A stretch of DNA of 64,000 nt, taken from positions 35,106 to 99,105 of the forward strand of contig CAAGLL010000013.1 in the NCBI GenBank assembly GCA_900770725.1, written 5' to 3'. This stretch comes from an uncultured Succinivibrio sp. (GTDB taxonomy: Bacteria > Pseudomonadota > Gammaproteobacteria > Enterobacterales > Succinivibrionaceae). The position numbers and the translations under genes were made by a program. The notes beneath the pieces are model-generated. The model was given only the letters and a program-made list of their open reading frames with translations, ran no database searches and was not told where the DNA came from. Shown piece after piece: positions 41,304 to 50,775 of this stretch (its first letter is position 1; each line of letters begins with the position of its first letter).

Positions 41304-41723
41304 TTACCTGAGCTCGACTTTCCAGTCGCCCTTGCTGGTCTTGTTGAGGTAGACCTTGTGCTCCTCGGTCTTGCCGTTTCCGAAAGAGGCCTTGACGGTG
41401 ACGAGCATGTGGTTGCCAGACTCGGTGGTGACGCTCCTTATGCTCTTGATCTCCTTGATCCCGCCTTGGTCGGCGACCTTGCGCTTCTCCTCCTCGAGCA
41501 TAGGCTGGAGCTTGCCGGTCACCTCGTTCTTTGAAACGCCCTTCATCTGGACGGTGTCGAGGCAGTCGTAGAACTTGTCGAGATCGCCCTCGTAGCCTGC
41601 CTTGGAGAACTCGACGGCCACGCCCTCGGGCGTCTGGTCGCCGCAGCCTGTGAATGCGAAAGCCGCTCCCAGGATGGCCGCGGCCGCCGCAGCCTTCCTG
41701 AACCCTGAAAATTCAAAAGCCAT
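41304..41723 (-). CDS. DUF4878 lipoprotein
   Basis: A 139-residue protein with a lipoprotein signal ending AFTGC (cysteine near residue 27). The mature part fits DUF4878: TPEGVAVEFSKAGYEGDLDKFYDCL, then a beta-rich end VTVKASFGNGKTEEHKVYLNK and SKGDWKVEL. Such NTF2-like lipoproteins are exported; their role is unknown. I chose the ATG at 41723, with GGAG 7 nt upstream, over one at 41747 without a ribosome site. Confidence 0.8.
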   Translation of the reverse strand: MAFEFSGFRKAAAAAAILGAAFAFTGCGDQTPEGVAVEFSKAGYEGDLDKFYDCLDTVQMKGVSKNEVTGKLQPMLEEEKRKVADQGGIKEIKSIRSVTTESGNHMLVTVKASFGNGKTEEHKVYLNKTSKGDWKVELR

Positions 41724-41747
41724 GTTTTGACTCCATGTTGTTGTCAT

Positions 41748-42190
41748 CTAAGGCCCGTGCCGCCTGCGCGGCCGGACGTCAAAAAGTATCCCACCTTGGA
41801 ATGCCAGATCCGCAGGCGATGGCATCCTTTGCAAGCCGGATCATGTTTCACATGACTAATAGCTTCTACAAACCATTACGAGATATCGTCATATCAATTT
41901 ATAACACTTTCAAAAACGCAACGCGCAAGGTCTTGGTAATTTTGTGAGGCAGAATGGCTTTTGCAGCAAGTCGATGATGAGCGGTATGGCGACATTGAGC
42001 GTGAGGGGAATTGAAAGATCAGGAAAGCATTAATCGACGCCAAGACTTTCGCGCTGAGCCCATATCCGGCAGATGGCGGGCTTTTATTTTCATAACGCAA
42101 GGCCGGCCGCAGATTTGGCTACAGCATGGTTCTATAATTTTTACATTGAATATCAATATAAAATTTTAGTTTTATCGCACAGTAAACAAT
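41748..42190. other. Intergenic, becoming AT-rich
   Basis: No gene seen. The 3' half, next to the DUF262 gene, is much more AT-rich than the surrounding chromosome and has no good ribosome site before that gene. This fits a boundary of acquired DNA. Confidence 0.35.
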
Positions 42191-44284
42191 ATGAAAGGTT
42201 CTGAAACGCAACTGGTCTCTTTTCTTGAAGGTGCCGACAAGCGCTTTGACATTCCTGTATTCCAGCGCAAGTACGATTGGAAGACTGAGAATTGCCAGCA
42301 GCTGCTCAACGATCTCGATGCATTGAATCCAAGCATTGGAGCCGACGGGCAGCGCGCGAATCACTTCTTCGGAAGCTTGGTGGCCAAGTCTTCAGGCGAC
42401 GGAGCCAAGATCATCTTTCAAATCATCGACGGCCAGCAGCGCATCACTACTGTCACGCTCCTTCTTGCAGCCATAGCAAACCTGGCGAAGTCAGGCGAAT
42501 CAACGGAGCAGGACAAGGAACTTCACGGCGAGATCATGGAAAGGTTCCTGATCTCAAAGTGGGCGAAAGAAGGCGACAAGGTGAAGCTCCATCCGGTGAA
42601 AGGCGATCGGGAGGCGCTTGAGAAGATCCTCGCAGGAGATGACGGCGACCTCGTCGAAGGGTCGAACCTGACAGTCAACTATCGCTTTTTTGAAGAGCAG
42701 TTAATGCGCCGCAGCATGTCACTGAGGGATCTGTACGCCAAGGTTGCCATGCTCCAAGTTGTGGTCATTACGCTCGATCAGTATGACGATGCCCAAGAGA
42801 TCTTCGAGAGCCTGAACTCTACAGGGCTGGCCCTGACTGAAGGCGACAAGATCCGCAATTACGTGCTCATGGATCTCAAGCCTGCCGACCAGGAGAGGAT
42901 CTTTTCCCAGTACTGGAACAGCATTGAGAAGTGCGCTGGATCCGACGTCAGCTGGTTCGTGCGCGACTATCTGAGCGTCAAGCTGGCCAAGGCTCCCGCC
43001 AAGAACAGGATCTACCTCTCCTTCAAGGAATACGTGGCCTCGGCAGGGCTCAAGCACAAGCAGGAGGAACTGCTGGGCGACATGCTCAGCTATGCCCGCA
43101 TCTACCAGAAGCTGCTCGGCAGCGGCTTTGGCATAGCGGATGTCGACAACTGCATCCTCAGGCTCAACCGTCTTGAGATCAACGTCCAGCGCCCCTTCCT
43201 CATGGAGGTTGTGAAGAAGTACCAGGACGGAGCGTTAAGCAGCGGCGACTTGTCATCCGTCTTCAAGATTGTCGAGGACTACATCGCCCGCAGGGCCTTT
43301 TGCGGGATCCCGACGGCAGGGCTCAACAAGATTTTCGCGTACCTAGACCATGAGGTTGACCGCTACGGCAATGGCGCACCTTATCCAGCACGCCTTGCCT
43401 ACGCGATCCTCTCAAAGAAGGAGAGCGCCAGGTTCCCGCGCGATGCCGAGTTCAAGGAAACCCTTGAGCAGAGGCAGATCTACCAGATGCGGCCGGCGTA
43501 CAGGACTTACCTGCTCGAGCGCTTTGAAAACCATGGCACGCGGGAGACTTCGGACGTCTACAGGAACCTCGACGATGGTGCTTTGAGCATTGAGCATGTC
43601 ATGCCCCAGACTCTATCCAGGAAATGGCAGGAAAGCCTCGGTCCGGATTGGAAGGAGATCCATGAAAAATGGATAAACCGGCTTGGCAACCTGACCTTGA
43701 CTGGGTACAACTCGGAGATGCGCAACGCCCCATTCAAGGACAAGAAGGAATGTGAGCACGGCTTCTCAACTAGCCACCTTCATCTCAACGCCTGGATCTC
43801 GAAGCAAGAGAAGTGGGGGCCGGAGGAAATCGAAGAGCGCACGCACGCGATGACAGAGGAGGCGGCAAGGGAGATTTGGCCTTTGCCAAAGACCTCGTTT
43901 GAGCCGGAGGCAAGGCAATTTGAAGAGTTCACCCTGGATGGGGATGAAACAGCCCTTACCGGAAGGATGCTGGCAAAGTACGCCTATGGCGATGAGGAGA
44001 TCGAGGCAAGCTCTTGGGCAAACATGGTGTTGCAGCTTGCAAGGCGCCTGCACATGCGTGACAAGTCGGTGCTCAGCAGGATTGTCTACCTGAGCTCGGA
44101 TCGCGATGCGATGCCAGACAGGTACTTCAGCGCCAATCCGGGCGATTTCCGCAAGCCAGAGGAGGTGGCTGACGGGATCTACATGGAATGCAACACCAGC
44201 ACATCGCTCAAGATCTCAATCTTGAGGGCCCTCTTCAAACTCTATGGCGCCGACCCATCCGACCTTACCATCTACGTCAAATGA
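42191..44284 (+). CDS. DUF262/DUF1524 protein, GmrSD-like type IV restriction enzyme
   Basis: A 697-residue protein. The N-terminal DUF262 (ParB/Srx-like NTPase) domain has IPVFQRKYDW (21-30) and IIDGQQRITTVTL (78-90). A DUF1524 HNH-type nuclease domain is centred on IEHVMPQTL with H469, followed by INRLGNLTLTGYNSEMRN. Fused DUF262-DUF1524 proteins such as GmrSD cut glucosylated or otherwise modified phage DNA. The last 110 residues match the DUF5655-like tail often seen in this family. No methylase is nearby, as expected for type IV. Lower GC and lone position suggest transfer. Confidence 0.87.
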   Translation: MKGSETQLVSFLEGADKRFDIPVFQRKYDWKTENCQQLLNDLDALNPSIGADGQRANHFFGSLVAKSSGDGAKIIFQIIDGQQRITTVTLLLAAIANLAKSGESTEQDKELHGEIMERFLISKWAKEGDKVKLHPVKGDREALEKILAGDDGDLVEGSNLTVNYRFFEEQLMRRSMSLRDLYAKVAMLQVVVITLDQYDDAQEIFESLNSTGLALTEGDKIRNYVLMDLKPADQERIFSQYWNSIEKCAGSDVSWFVRDYLSVKLAKAPAKNRIYLSFKEYVASAGLKHKQEELLGDMLSYARIYQKLLGSGFGIADVDNCILRLNRLEINVQRPFLMEVVKKYQDGALSSGDLSSVFKIVEDYIARRAFCGIPTAGLNKIFAYLDHEVDRYGNGAPYPARLAYAILSKKESARFPRDAEFKETLEQRQIYQMRPAYRTYLLERFENHGTRETSDVYRNLDDGALSIEHVMPQTLSRKWQESLGPDWKEIHEKWINRLGNLTLTGYNSEMRNAPFKDKKECEHGFSTSHLHLNAWISKQEKWGPEEIEERTHAMTEEAAREIWPLPKTSFEPEARQFEEFTLDGDETALTGRMLAKYAYGDEEIEASSWANMVLQLARRLHMRDKSVLSRIVYLSSDRDAMPDRYFSANPGDFRKPEEVADGIYMECNTSTSLKISILRALFKLYGADPSDLTIYVK

Positions 44285-44405
44285 TCCTCGCCACTGCCGC
44301 CTTCTTGCGGCAATGCTGCCAAGGCGCGTCTTGAAGGAGCGCGCCCTGGCATCATCTTCACGCTTTTAGCAAGCAGACTTCCCAATTCCGCAACTTGGCG
44401 CACGC

Positions 44406-44433
44406 TTGACAAGGGTGCAATCTTGCATATTCA
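44406..44433 (+). promoter_or_regulatory. Candidate promoter of cvfB-sohB-topA
   Basis: A perfect -35 TTGACA (44406-44411), 16-bp spacer and a weak -10 TATTCA (44428-44433), 70 bases before the cvfB ATG. Confidence 0.4.
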
Positions 44434-44502
44434 ATGGCGCATTCGGATAATGCGTCCAGAAAAACGCCCAACAGAGGGGCGGCATGAGCGGAGGGCTAAG
44501 GC

Positions 44503-45507
44503 ATGTCACAAGAAGAACCCCGGTTTTACAAGGACGACGATGTTCCAGTGGGGCGCGTGGTCGAGCGCCCGGTCTCGTCGCTTTCCGATCAGGGCGCGAT
44601 GGTCGACTGCGGCGTCCACGGCGATCTCTTCGTGCCGCGCCGCCAGCTGCCCCGCTATATAAAGGAAGGGGACACGGTGAGAGTGTTCCTCTACCAGGAC
44701 TCGGGCAGGGTGCTCGCCACGGCGAGGAAGCCCATGCTTGAGCTTGGGATGGCCGGAAGGCTGCGCGTTGACTCGGTCGAGTGCGGCACCGCCTATCTCG
44801 ACATGGGCATCCCCAAGGAGCTCGTGGTGCCGATCTCCGAGCAGCGCGAGGAGTTCGAGCCCGGCGAGCTCGTGCCGATCTTCGTGGCGATGGACGATCA
44901 GGGCAGGCTCTTTGGCACCCAGCGCTTCAACCGCTACATCCATGAGCTGCCGCTGCGCGGCAGGTACCGCCGCTTCGACCGCGTCAAGTGCGTGCCGGTC
45001 GCGCGCACGCCGCTGGGGTGGCGCGCCGTCATCGACGACGACTGCTACGGCGTCATGTACAAGGAAAACGAGAAGGGCGAGGTCGAGCTCGGGCGCCGCT
45101 ACGACGGCTACATCATCATGATCCGCCCGGATGGAAGGCTCGACGTCTCGCTTCAGGAGCCGGGCGCAGGCGGCATCGAGCACGCCGCGCTCGAGCTCAT
45201 GCAGGCCCTCGACCGCTCAAACGGGAGCCTGGACTTCAACGACAGGTCCGATCCGCGCGTCATCGAGGACTACCTGCACATGTCAAAGGGCAAGTTCAAG
45301 AAGGCCATCGGCCACCTCTACAAGCTGCGCCTCATCGAGATCCTCGAGGACGGCATCAGGCTTACCGACAAGGGCCACGATGAGATTGAAAAGCGGCTCC
45401 ATGGGCAGAAGCACGGCGAGATAGAGCAGGAGATGCGCGACGAGCAGGCCCTGGAAGAGGATGAGCTTGAGAAGGTTGAGAAGGAGGAGGGTCAAGATGC
45501 TCGGTGA
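44503..45507 (+). CDS. cvfB: S1-domain RNA-binding protein, CvfB/YitL family
   Basis: A 334-residue protein with tandem S1-like beta-barrels (about 1-220: GAMVDCGVHGDLFVPRRQL and GTAYLDMGIPKELVVPISEQ) and a C-terminal winged helix (NDRSDPRVIEDYLHMSKGKFKKAIGHLYKLRLIEI region, about 245-290). This is the CvfB layout; in Staphylococcus it affects virulence gene expression through RNA binding. An acidic tail follows. It overlaps sohB by 11 nt and so is coupled to it. Confidence 0.87.
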   Translation: MSQEEPRFYKDDDVPVGRVVERPVSSLSDQGAMVDCGVHGDLFVPRRQLPRYIKEGDTVRVFLYQDSGRVLATARKPMLELGMAGRLRVDSVECGTAYLDMGIPKELVVPISEQREEFEPGELVPIFVAMDDQGRLFGTQRFNRYIHELPLRGRYRRFDRVKCVPVARTPLGWRAVIDDDCYGVMYKENEKGEVELGRRYDGYIIMIRPDGRLDVSLQEPGAGGIEHAALELMQALDRSNGSLDFNDRSDPRVIEDYLHMSKGKFKKAIGHLYKLRLIEILEDGIRLTDKGHDEIEKRLHGQKHGEIEQEMRDEQALEEDELEKVEKEEGQDAR

Positions 45508-46759
45508 TTGGCTGATGTTCCTGGCGAAGGGCGTCACGGTCGCGGTGATCATCACGGCGTGCGCGGGCGTGCTCATCACGCTGGCCGCCGCCGCGCGCAA
45601 GGTGGCTTCCACGAAGGACGAGGAGGGGCACGTCGAGTTCAAGGATCTGCGCGAGGATGCCGACAGCCTGAGATCGCGCGTTGAGAAGGCGCTGCACGAC
45701 AACTCCGACGAGTTCCGCGAGGAGCCAAAGAAGGGCAGGAAGAAGACTAAGGCTGCCGCCGCAGATGCTCCTGCCAAGGACGCAGATGGTGCCAAGGCAG
45801 GCGCCGATGCAAAGGAGGCCGCCCCTTCTGAGGATCCTGAGAAGAAGCCCTCTGCCAAGGAACTCAAGGAGCGCTCAAAGCCGCTCAAGGACAAGGCGCT
45901 TGATGAGGAGCGCGACGCCGAGGCCGCCTCGCGCCGCGGCGAGATTGCCAAAATGCGCAAGGAAGGCCAGTTCTGCCCGCGCAACCTCTACGTCATCGAC
46001 TACGACGGCGACGTCAAGGGATCTTCCAATTTCGAGTTTGCCGAGGAGATAAGCGCGGTGCTCGAGTACGGCACCAAGGATGACGAGCTCATCGTCAACC
46101 TGCGCTCCCCGGGCGGCATGGTGAGCGCCTACGGCTACGCCTCATCCCAGCTCTCGCGCATCCGCGCGCGCGGCATCAAGCTCACCGTGTGCGTGGACGA
46201 GGTGGCCGCCTCTGGCGGGTACCTCATGGCCGCGGTGGCCGACAAGATCGTCGCCGCGCCGTTTTCATACATCGGATCCATCGGCGTGGTCGCCGAGTTT
46301 CCGAACTTCAACCGCCTTCTGGAGAAGCAGGGCGTGCAGTACGAGCAGGTGACCGCCGGCAAGTACAAGCGCACGCTCTCGATGCTCGGCAAGAGCACCT
46401 ACGAGGGGCGCGAGAAGGTCAAGGGAGAGCTTGAGGCGGTGCACCGCCGCTTCAAGGAGGTTGTCGCGCGCTACCGCCCCAAGGTGGACATCGATGCCAT
46501 CGCGACGGGCGAATGGTGGCTGGGGACTGACGCCAAAGTGCGCGGCCTGGTCGATGAAATAGGCACTTCCGACGACTACATCCGCTCGCGCCTTGACGCC
46601 ACATCAGGGAGCGCCCTCAAAATACTGTGGCGCAAGGATGAGAAAAAGCCTATTTTGAAAAAGGCGTTAGGACTGCTCTCGGCCAGGACCTGGGTCAAGG
46701 CCCTGGGCGACGAGCTGGAAGAAAAAGCGGCGCGCCATGACGGCGGCGCCATCAGGTAG
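45497..46759 (+). CDS. sohB: Inner-membrane peptidase SohB (S49)
   Basis: A 420-residue membrane peptidase. It has one N-terminal membrane segment (about 8-30), a variable Lys/Ala/Glu-rich stretch (about 60-150), then the S49 domain. The catalytic serine is S239 in DEVAASGGYLMAA and the base is K289 or K291 in TAGKYKRTLS, the Ser-Lys spacing of SohB/SppA. AGGAGG lies a few bases before the ATG at 45497, inside the cvfB end. Adjacency to topA follows the enteric order. Confidence 0.92.
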   Translation: MLGDWLMFLAKGVTVAVIITACAGVLITLAAAARKVASTKDEEGHVEFKDLREDADSLRSRVEKALHDNSDEFREEPKKGRKKTKAAAADAPAKDADGAKAGADAKEAAPSEDPEKKPSAKELKERSKPLKDKALDEERDAEAASRRGEIAKMRKEGQFCPRNLYVIDYDGDVKGSSNFEFAEEISAVLEYGTKDDELIVNLRSPGGMVSAYGYASSQLSRIRARGIKLTVCVDEVAASGGYLMAAVADKIVAAPFSYIGSIGVVAEFPNFNRLLEKQGVQYEQVTAGKYKRTLSMLGKSTYEGREKVKGELEAVHRRFKEVVARYRPKVDIDAIATGEWWLGTDAKVRGLVDEIGTSDDYIRSRLDATSGSALKILWRKDEKKPILKKALGLLSARTWVKALGDELEEKAARHDGGAIR

Positions 46760-46785
46760 CAGGACATAAGGAACAGGGTTTCACC

Positions 46786-49434
46786 ATGGGCAAGTCACTC
46801 GTCATCGTCGAGTCTCCTTCTAAGGCCACGATCATCAACAGGTTCCTGGGCGACGGCTACGTCGTCAAGGCGTCGGTCGGCCACATCCGCGACCTGCCGG
46901 TCACCGGGGGCGCGAAGTCCAAGCCGGAGGCCGGGGTGAAGCGCCCGCGCACCCGCAAGTCCAAGAGCGAGGCGCTCTTCGCGCGCATGGGCATCGATCC
47001 CACGAACCACTGGAAGGCCGACTACGAGATCATGCCGGGCAAGGAGAAGGTGGTCGCCGAGCTCAAGAAGCTCTCCAAGAGCGCCGACAAGGTCTACCTC
47101 GCAACCGATCTCGACCGCGAGGGGGAGGCCATAGCCTGGCACCTGAAGGAGGTGCTCGGAGGGGACGATGCCCGCTACCTGCGCGTCAAGTATCCCGAGA
47201 TCACCAAGCGCGCCATCGACGCGGCCTTCGCCAACCCTGGGCGCATCAACATGGATCTCGTCAAGGCCCAGCAGACCCGCAGGTTCCTCGATCGCGTGGT
47301 GGGTTTCATGGTCTCGCCGCTTTTGTGGAAGAAGGTCGCCCGCGGGCTATCGGCAGGCCGCGTGCAGTCGGTGGCGGTCGAGCTCATCGTGATGCGCGAG
47401 CGCGAGATCAGGCGCTTCCTCCCCGAGGAGTACTGGACCATCTCGGCGCTGACCAGCACGAAGAAGGGCGAGGATCTGCTCCTCGAGCTTGCGACGATCA
47501 ACGGCGCCAAGGCCGCGCTCCACAACAAGGACGACGCCCAGAAGGCCGTCGCGGGGCTCAAGGCCGCCGACTTCGTGGTCTCATCTGTGGATTCCTCCGC
47601 CAAGAAGGCGCACGCGCTGCCCCCGTTCACCACCTCGACGCTCCAGCAGGTTGCAAACCAGCGCCTCGGGTTCTCGGTCAAGAAGACCATGACGCTGGCG
47701 CAGCGCCTGTACGAGCAGGGCTACATCACCTACATGCGCACCGACAGCGTGAACCTCTCCCAGGAGGCCATAGCCGCGGCGCGCGACATCATCAAGGACA
47801 AGTTCGGCCCGGCCTACGTGCCTGCAAAGCCCAACTACTACCACTCAAAGGAGAGCGCCCAGGAGGCCCACGAGGCCATCAGGCCCTCCCACCCCGACCG
47901 CTCGGTGTCGGCGCTTGAGCGCGACGAGCAGCGCCTCTACCAGCTCATCTTCGACCGCTACCTCGCCTGCCAGATGCCCGAGTGCAGGTACGAGAGCACT
48001 ACTATCAGCGTCAAGGCCGGAGCCTACGGCCTCAAGGCCAACGGCCGCGTCATCACCTTCGATGGCTTCAGGCGCGTCTGGGGCGCGGGCAAGCAGGAGG
48101 ACGTGGTGCTGCCCAAGCTTGCGGTGGGCGAGAGCCTAAACTTTGTAAAGGCCGATCCGCTGCAGCACTTCACCCAGCCTCCCGCCCGCTACAGCGAGGC
48201 GACGCTCGTCAAGAAGCTCGAGGAGGACGGCATCGGCAGGCCCTCGACCTACGCGACCATCATCTCGACCATCCAGGACCGCGGCTACGTGCGCCTGGAG
48301 CACGGCAGGTTCTACGCCGAGCCCATGGGCGAGATCGTGACCGACCGCCTCATCTACAGCTTCAAGGACCTCATGGATCCGCACTTCACGAGCAATTTAG
48401 AGACCCAGCTTGACCTCATAGCAGAGGGCAAGGCCGACTGGGAGCAGAGCCTCGACTCGTTCTACGGCGACTTTGAGAAGTCGCTGGAGAAGGCCGAGCT
48501 CCCGGCCGCCGACGGCGGCATGCCCGAGAACCACCCCATCGAGACCGAGCTCGTCTGCCCCAAGTGCCACAAGCACCACATGGCCGTGCAGTCGGGCAAG
48601 ACCGGGGTGTTCCTAAGCTGCCTGGGCTTCTACGACAAGTCGGTGCCCGAGGATCAGCGCTGCCGCAACACCATGAACCTCAAGCCCGTGGACTTCGGCA
48701 AGCGCAAGCTCACCGAGGAGGAGGAGGCCGAGATCCTGAGGACCATCCCGCGCTGCCCCAAATGCGGCGCGGCGATGCAGCCCTACAGTGTCGACGATCA
48801 CCACCGCCTCTACCTCTGCGGCACGCCCAACTGCGGCGGCCACCTGCTCGAGGAGGGCAGCTTCGAGGGCGACATCGAGAAGGGGCCGCAGGGCGTGATC
48901 TGCGAGCGCTGCGGCAGTCCGATGGAGCTCAAGGAAGGTCGCTTTGGCAAGTACATGGCCTGCACGAACAAGGAGTGCGGCAACACCCGCAAGATCTTGA
49001 AGAACGGCGAGGTCGCCCCTCCGCGCGAGCAGCCCGTGGACCTGCCCGAGCTCCTGTGCAAGGCCAAGGGATCGCACTACGTGCTGCGCGACGGAGCCGC
49101 CGGGATCTTCCTGGCCGCGCACAACTTCCCGAAGGTGCGCGAGACCAGGGCCCCGCTGGTGTCCGAGCTCAAGCGCTTCCGCGACCGCATCTCGCCTAAG
49201 TTCCAGTACCTGGCCGATGGCCCGGAGCAGGACAGCGACGGCAACCCAGTCGAGGTGCGCTTCTCGCGCAAGGCCAAGGCCCAGTACCTGGCCTCGGTCA
49301 AGGACGGCAAGCCCACCGGCAGGATCTGGCTTTACGATCAGGCGACGTCCTCATGGAACGAGCGCGAGGGCAAGTCATCCTCCTCTGCCACGGCGCGCCG
49401 CACCTACAGGCGCCGCAGCACCAGCGCCAAGTAA
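46786..49434 (+). CDS. topA: DNA topoisomerase I
   Basis: An 882-residue type IA topoisomerase that relaxes negative supercoils. The TOPRIM domain has KSLVIVESPSKATII and ATDLDREGEAIAWHL; the active tyrosine is Y316 in ITYMRTDSVNLS (E. coli Y319); GIGRPSTYATIISTI follows. The C-terminus holds several four-cysteine zinc motifs (CPKCHKHH, CPKCGAAM, CERCGSPM with CTNKEC) and a basic tail. Length and layout match E. coli TopA. A strong terminator follows. Confidence 0.97.
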   Translation: MGKSLVIVESPSKATIINRFLGDGYVVKASVGHIRDLPVTGGAKSKPEAGVKRPRTRKSKSEALFARMGIDPTNHWKADYEIMPGKEKVVAELKKLSKSADKVYLATDLDREGEAIAWHLKEVLGGDDARYLRVKYPEITKRAIDAAFANPGRINMDLVKAQQTRRFLDRVVGFMVSPLLWKKVARGLSAGRVQSVAVELIVMREREIRRFLPEEYWTISALTSTKKGEDLLLELATINGAKAALHNKDDAQKAVAGLKAADFVVSSVDSSAKKAHALPPFTTSTLQQVANQRLGFSVKKTMTLAQRLYEQGYITYMRTDSVNLSQEAIAAARDIIKDKFGPAYVPAKPNYYHSKESAQEAHEAIRPSHPDRSVSALERDEQRLYQLIFDRYLACQMPECRYESTTISVKAGAYGLKANGRVITFDGFRRVWGAGKQEDVVLPKLAVGESLNFVKADPLQHFTQPPARYSEATLVKKLEEDGIGRPSTYATIISTIQDRGYVRLEHGRFYAEPMGEIVTDRLIYSFKDLMDPHFTSNLETQLDLIAEGKADWEQSLDSFYGDFEKSLEKAELPAADGGMPENHPIETELVCPKCHKHHMAVQSGKTGVFLSCLGFYDKSVPEDQRCRNTMNLKPVDFGKRKLTEEEEAEILRTIPRCPKCGAAMQPYSVDDHHRLYLCGTPNCGGHLLEEGSFEGDIEKGPQGVICERCGSPMELKEGRFGKYMACTNKECGNTRKILKNGEVAPPREQPVDLPELLCKAKGSHYVLRDGAAGIFLAAHNFPKVRETRAPLVSELKRFRDRISPKFQYLADGPEQDSDGNPVEVRFSRKAKAQYLASVKDGKPTGRIWLYDQATSSWNEREGKSSSSATARRTYRRRSTSAK

Positions 49435-49460
49435 GGCCCAAGCAAGGCATAAGCCTCAAG

Positions 49461-49503
49461 AAGGCGCCCCGCCCCTTTTCCGGGAGCGGGGCGCCTTGTT
49501 ATT
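49461..49503 (+). terminator. Terminator of topA
   Basis: AAGGCGCCCCGC (49461-49472) pairs with GCGGGGCGCCTT (49486-49497), then GTTATTT. Confidence 0.88.
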
Positions 49504-49607
49504 TCCCGCGGTTTTTTCGCATCGTTTCAGTTTCGTGCGCGCTTTGGCGCCGCATCTGATTTCACAGCGGTTAAAATGTAGCGGTCTAGCATATTGGAGA
49601 TCGTCTG

Positions 49608-50699
49608 ATGACTACCACAAGAACTATCAACAATGGATTCTGGTGCGCCGCCTCGGCTGCCGCTGTGGCATTCGCCTTGGCAGCCCCGGTCCAGGCCCAG
49701 GCTGCCTTCAAGGTCGGGATCATGATGCCGACGCAGAACGAGGACCGCTGGAACGACGAGGGCAAGAAGCTGCGCGACGCCGTGGCGGCCGAGGGCCTGG
49801 AGCCTGATCTCTACTTCGGCGGCGACGACGACATCCCCATCCAGCAGCGCCAGATCCCGCGCCTGGTGAATGACGGCAAGAACGCCATCGTCATCGCGCC
49901 CATCGACGGCAATGCGCTCACCGACCAGCTCGCCGAGGCCAAGTCCAAGGGCGTGCCGGTGATCTCGTACGACCGCCTGATCATGAACTCCGATGCCGTC
50001 ACCTACTACGCGACCTTCGACAACAAGAAGGCCGGCGTGATCCAGGGCCAGGCCATCGAGCGCGCGCTCGATCTGGCAAACGCCTCCCCTGACTCGCCCA
50101 AGACCATCGAGTTCTTCGCAGGATCCGAGCGCGACAACAACTCCAAGTTCTTCTGGGACGGCATGCTCGAGGTGCTCCAGCCCTACCTCGACAGCGGCGT
50201 GCTCACCTGCCCGTCAGGCCAGGTCAAGATGCACGACTGCGCCATCGACAAGTGGAGCGACGACATCTCCATGAAGCGCATGGACAGCCTCATCACAAAG
50301 CAGGGCTACAAGCCCGACGGCACGGGAAAGCAGCACCTGGACGCCATCTACTCGTCCGCCGACGTCCTCACCGACGGCATCCTCGTGGCGCTCAAGAACC
50401 ACGGCTACAAGGCAGGCAGCATGCCCGTGATCACCGGGCAGGACGCCAAGCCCGAGACGCTCAAGGAGATCATGGACGGCGAGGTCACGATGACCGTGTT
50501 CAAGGACGCCGATCTGCTCGTCGACCGCGTCGCCAAGATGGTCAAGTCCATTTCCGAGGGCAAGGAGGTCGAGATCAACGACACCAAGACCTACGACAAC
50601 GGCGCCGGCCCCGTGAAGACCTACCAGTGCGAGCCGGTCGAGATCAACAAGGACAACCTCAAGAAACTCCTGCTGGACACCGGCAAGCGGAAGATCTGA
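49608..50699 (+). CDS. ChvE-like monosaccharide-binding protein
   Basis: A 363-residue periplasmic protein with a signal peptide (about 1-32). It belongs to the sugar-binding peripla_BP_4 group near ChvE: GIMMPTQNEDRWNDEGKK, DIPIQQRQIPRLV, IVIAPIDGNAL, ISYDRLIMNSDAVTYYATFDN and VITGQDAKPE. ChvE-type proteins bind galactose, glucose, arabinose or xylose and work with an ABC ATPase and permease, or with a sensor kinase. Neither is next to it, and hairpins on both sides show it is a single-gene unit. GGAG is 8 nt before the ATG. Confidence 0.88.
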   Translation: MTTTRTINNGFWCAASAAAVAFALAAPVQAQAAFKVGIMMPTQNEDRWNDEGKKLRDAVAAEGLEPDLYFGGDDDIPIQQRQIPRLVNDGKNAIVIAPIDGNALTDQLAEAKSKGVPVISYDRLIMNSDAVTYYATFDNKKAGVIQGQAIERALDLANASPDSPKTIEFFAGSERDNNSKFFWDGMLEVLQPYLDSGVLTCPSGQVKMHDCAIDKWSDDISMKRMDSLITKQGYKPDGTGKQHLDAIYSSADVLTDGILVALKNHGYKAGSMPVITGQDAKPETLKEIMDGEVTMTVFKDADLLVDRVAKMVKSISEGKEVEINDTKTYDNGAGPVKTYQCEPVEINKDNLKKLLLDTGKRKI

Positions 50700-50735
50700 T
50701 AGGGGGCTCCGGATCCGGAGTCCCAGTTTGAAAGC

Positions 50736-50759
50736 AAGGCCCGCCGAACGGCGGGCCTT
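50736..50759. terminator. Bidirectional hairpin
   Basis: AAGGCCCGCC (50736-50745), loop GAAC, GGCGGGCCTT (50750-50759), between convergent genes; T-runs are weak. A CTCCGGATCCGGAG palindrome (50707-50720) precedes it. Confidence 0.65.
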
Positions 50760-50775
50760 GGCGTGCCTGGGGAGG

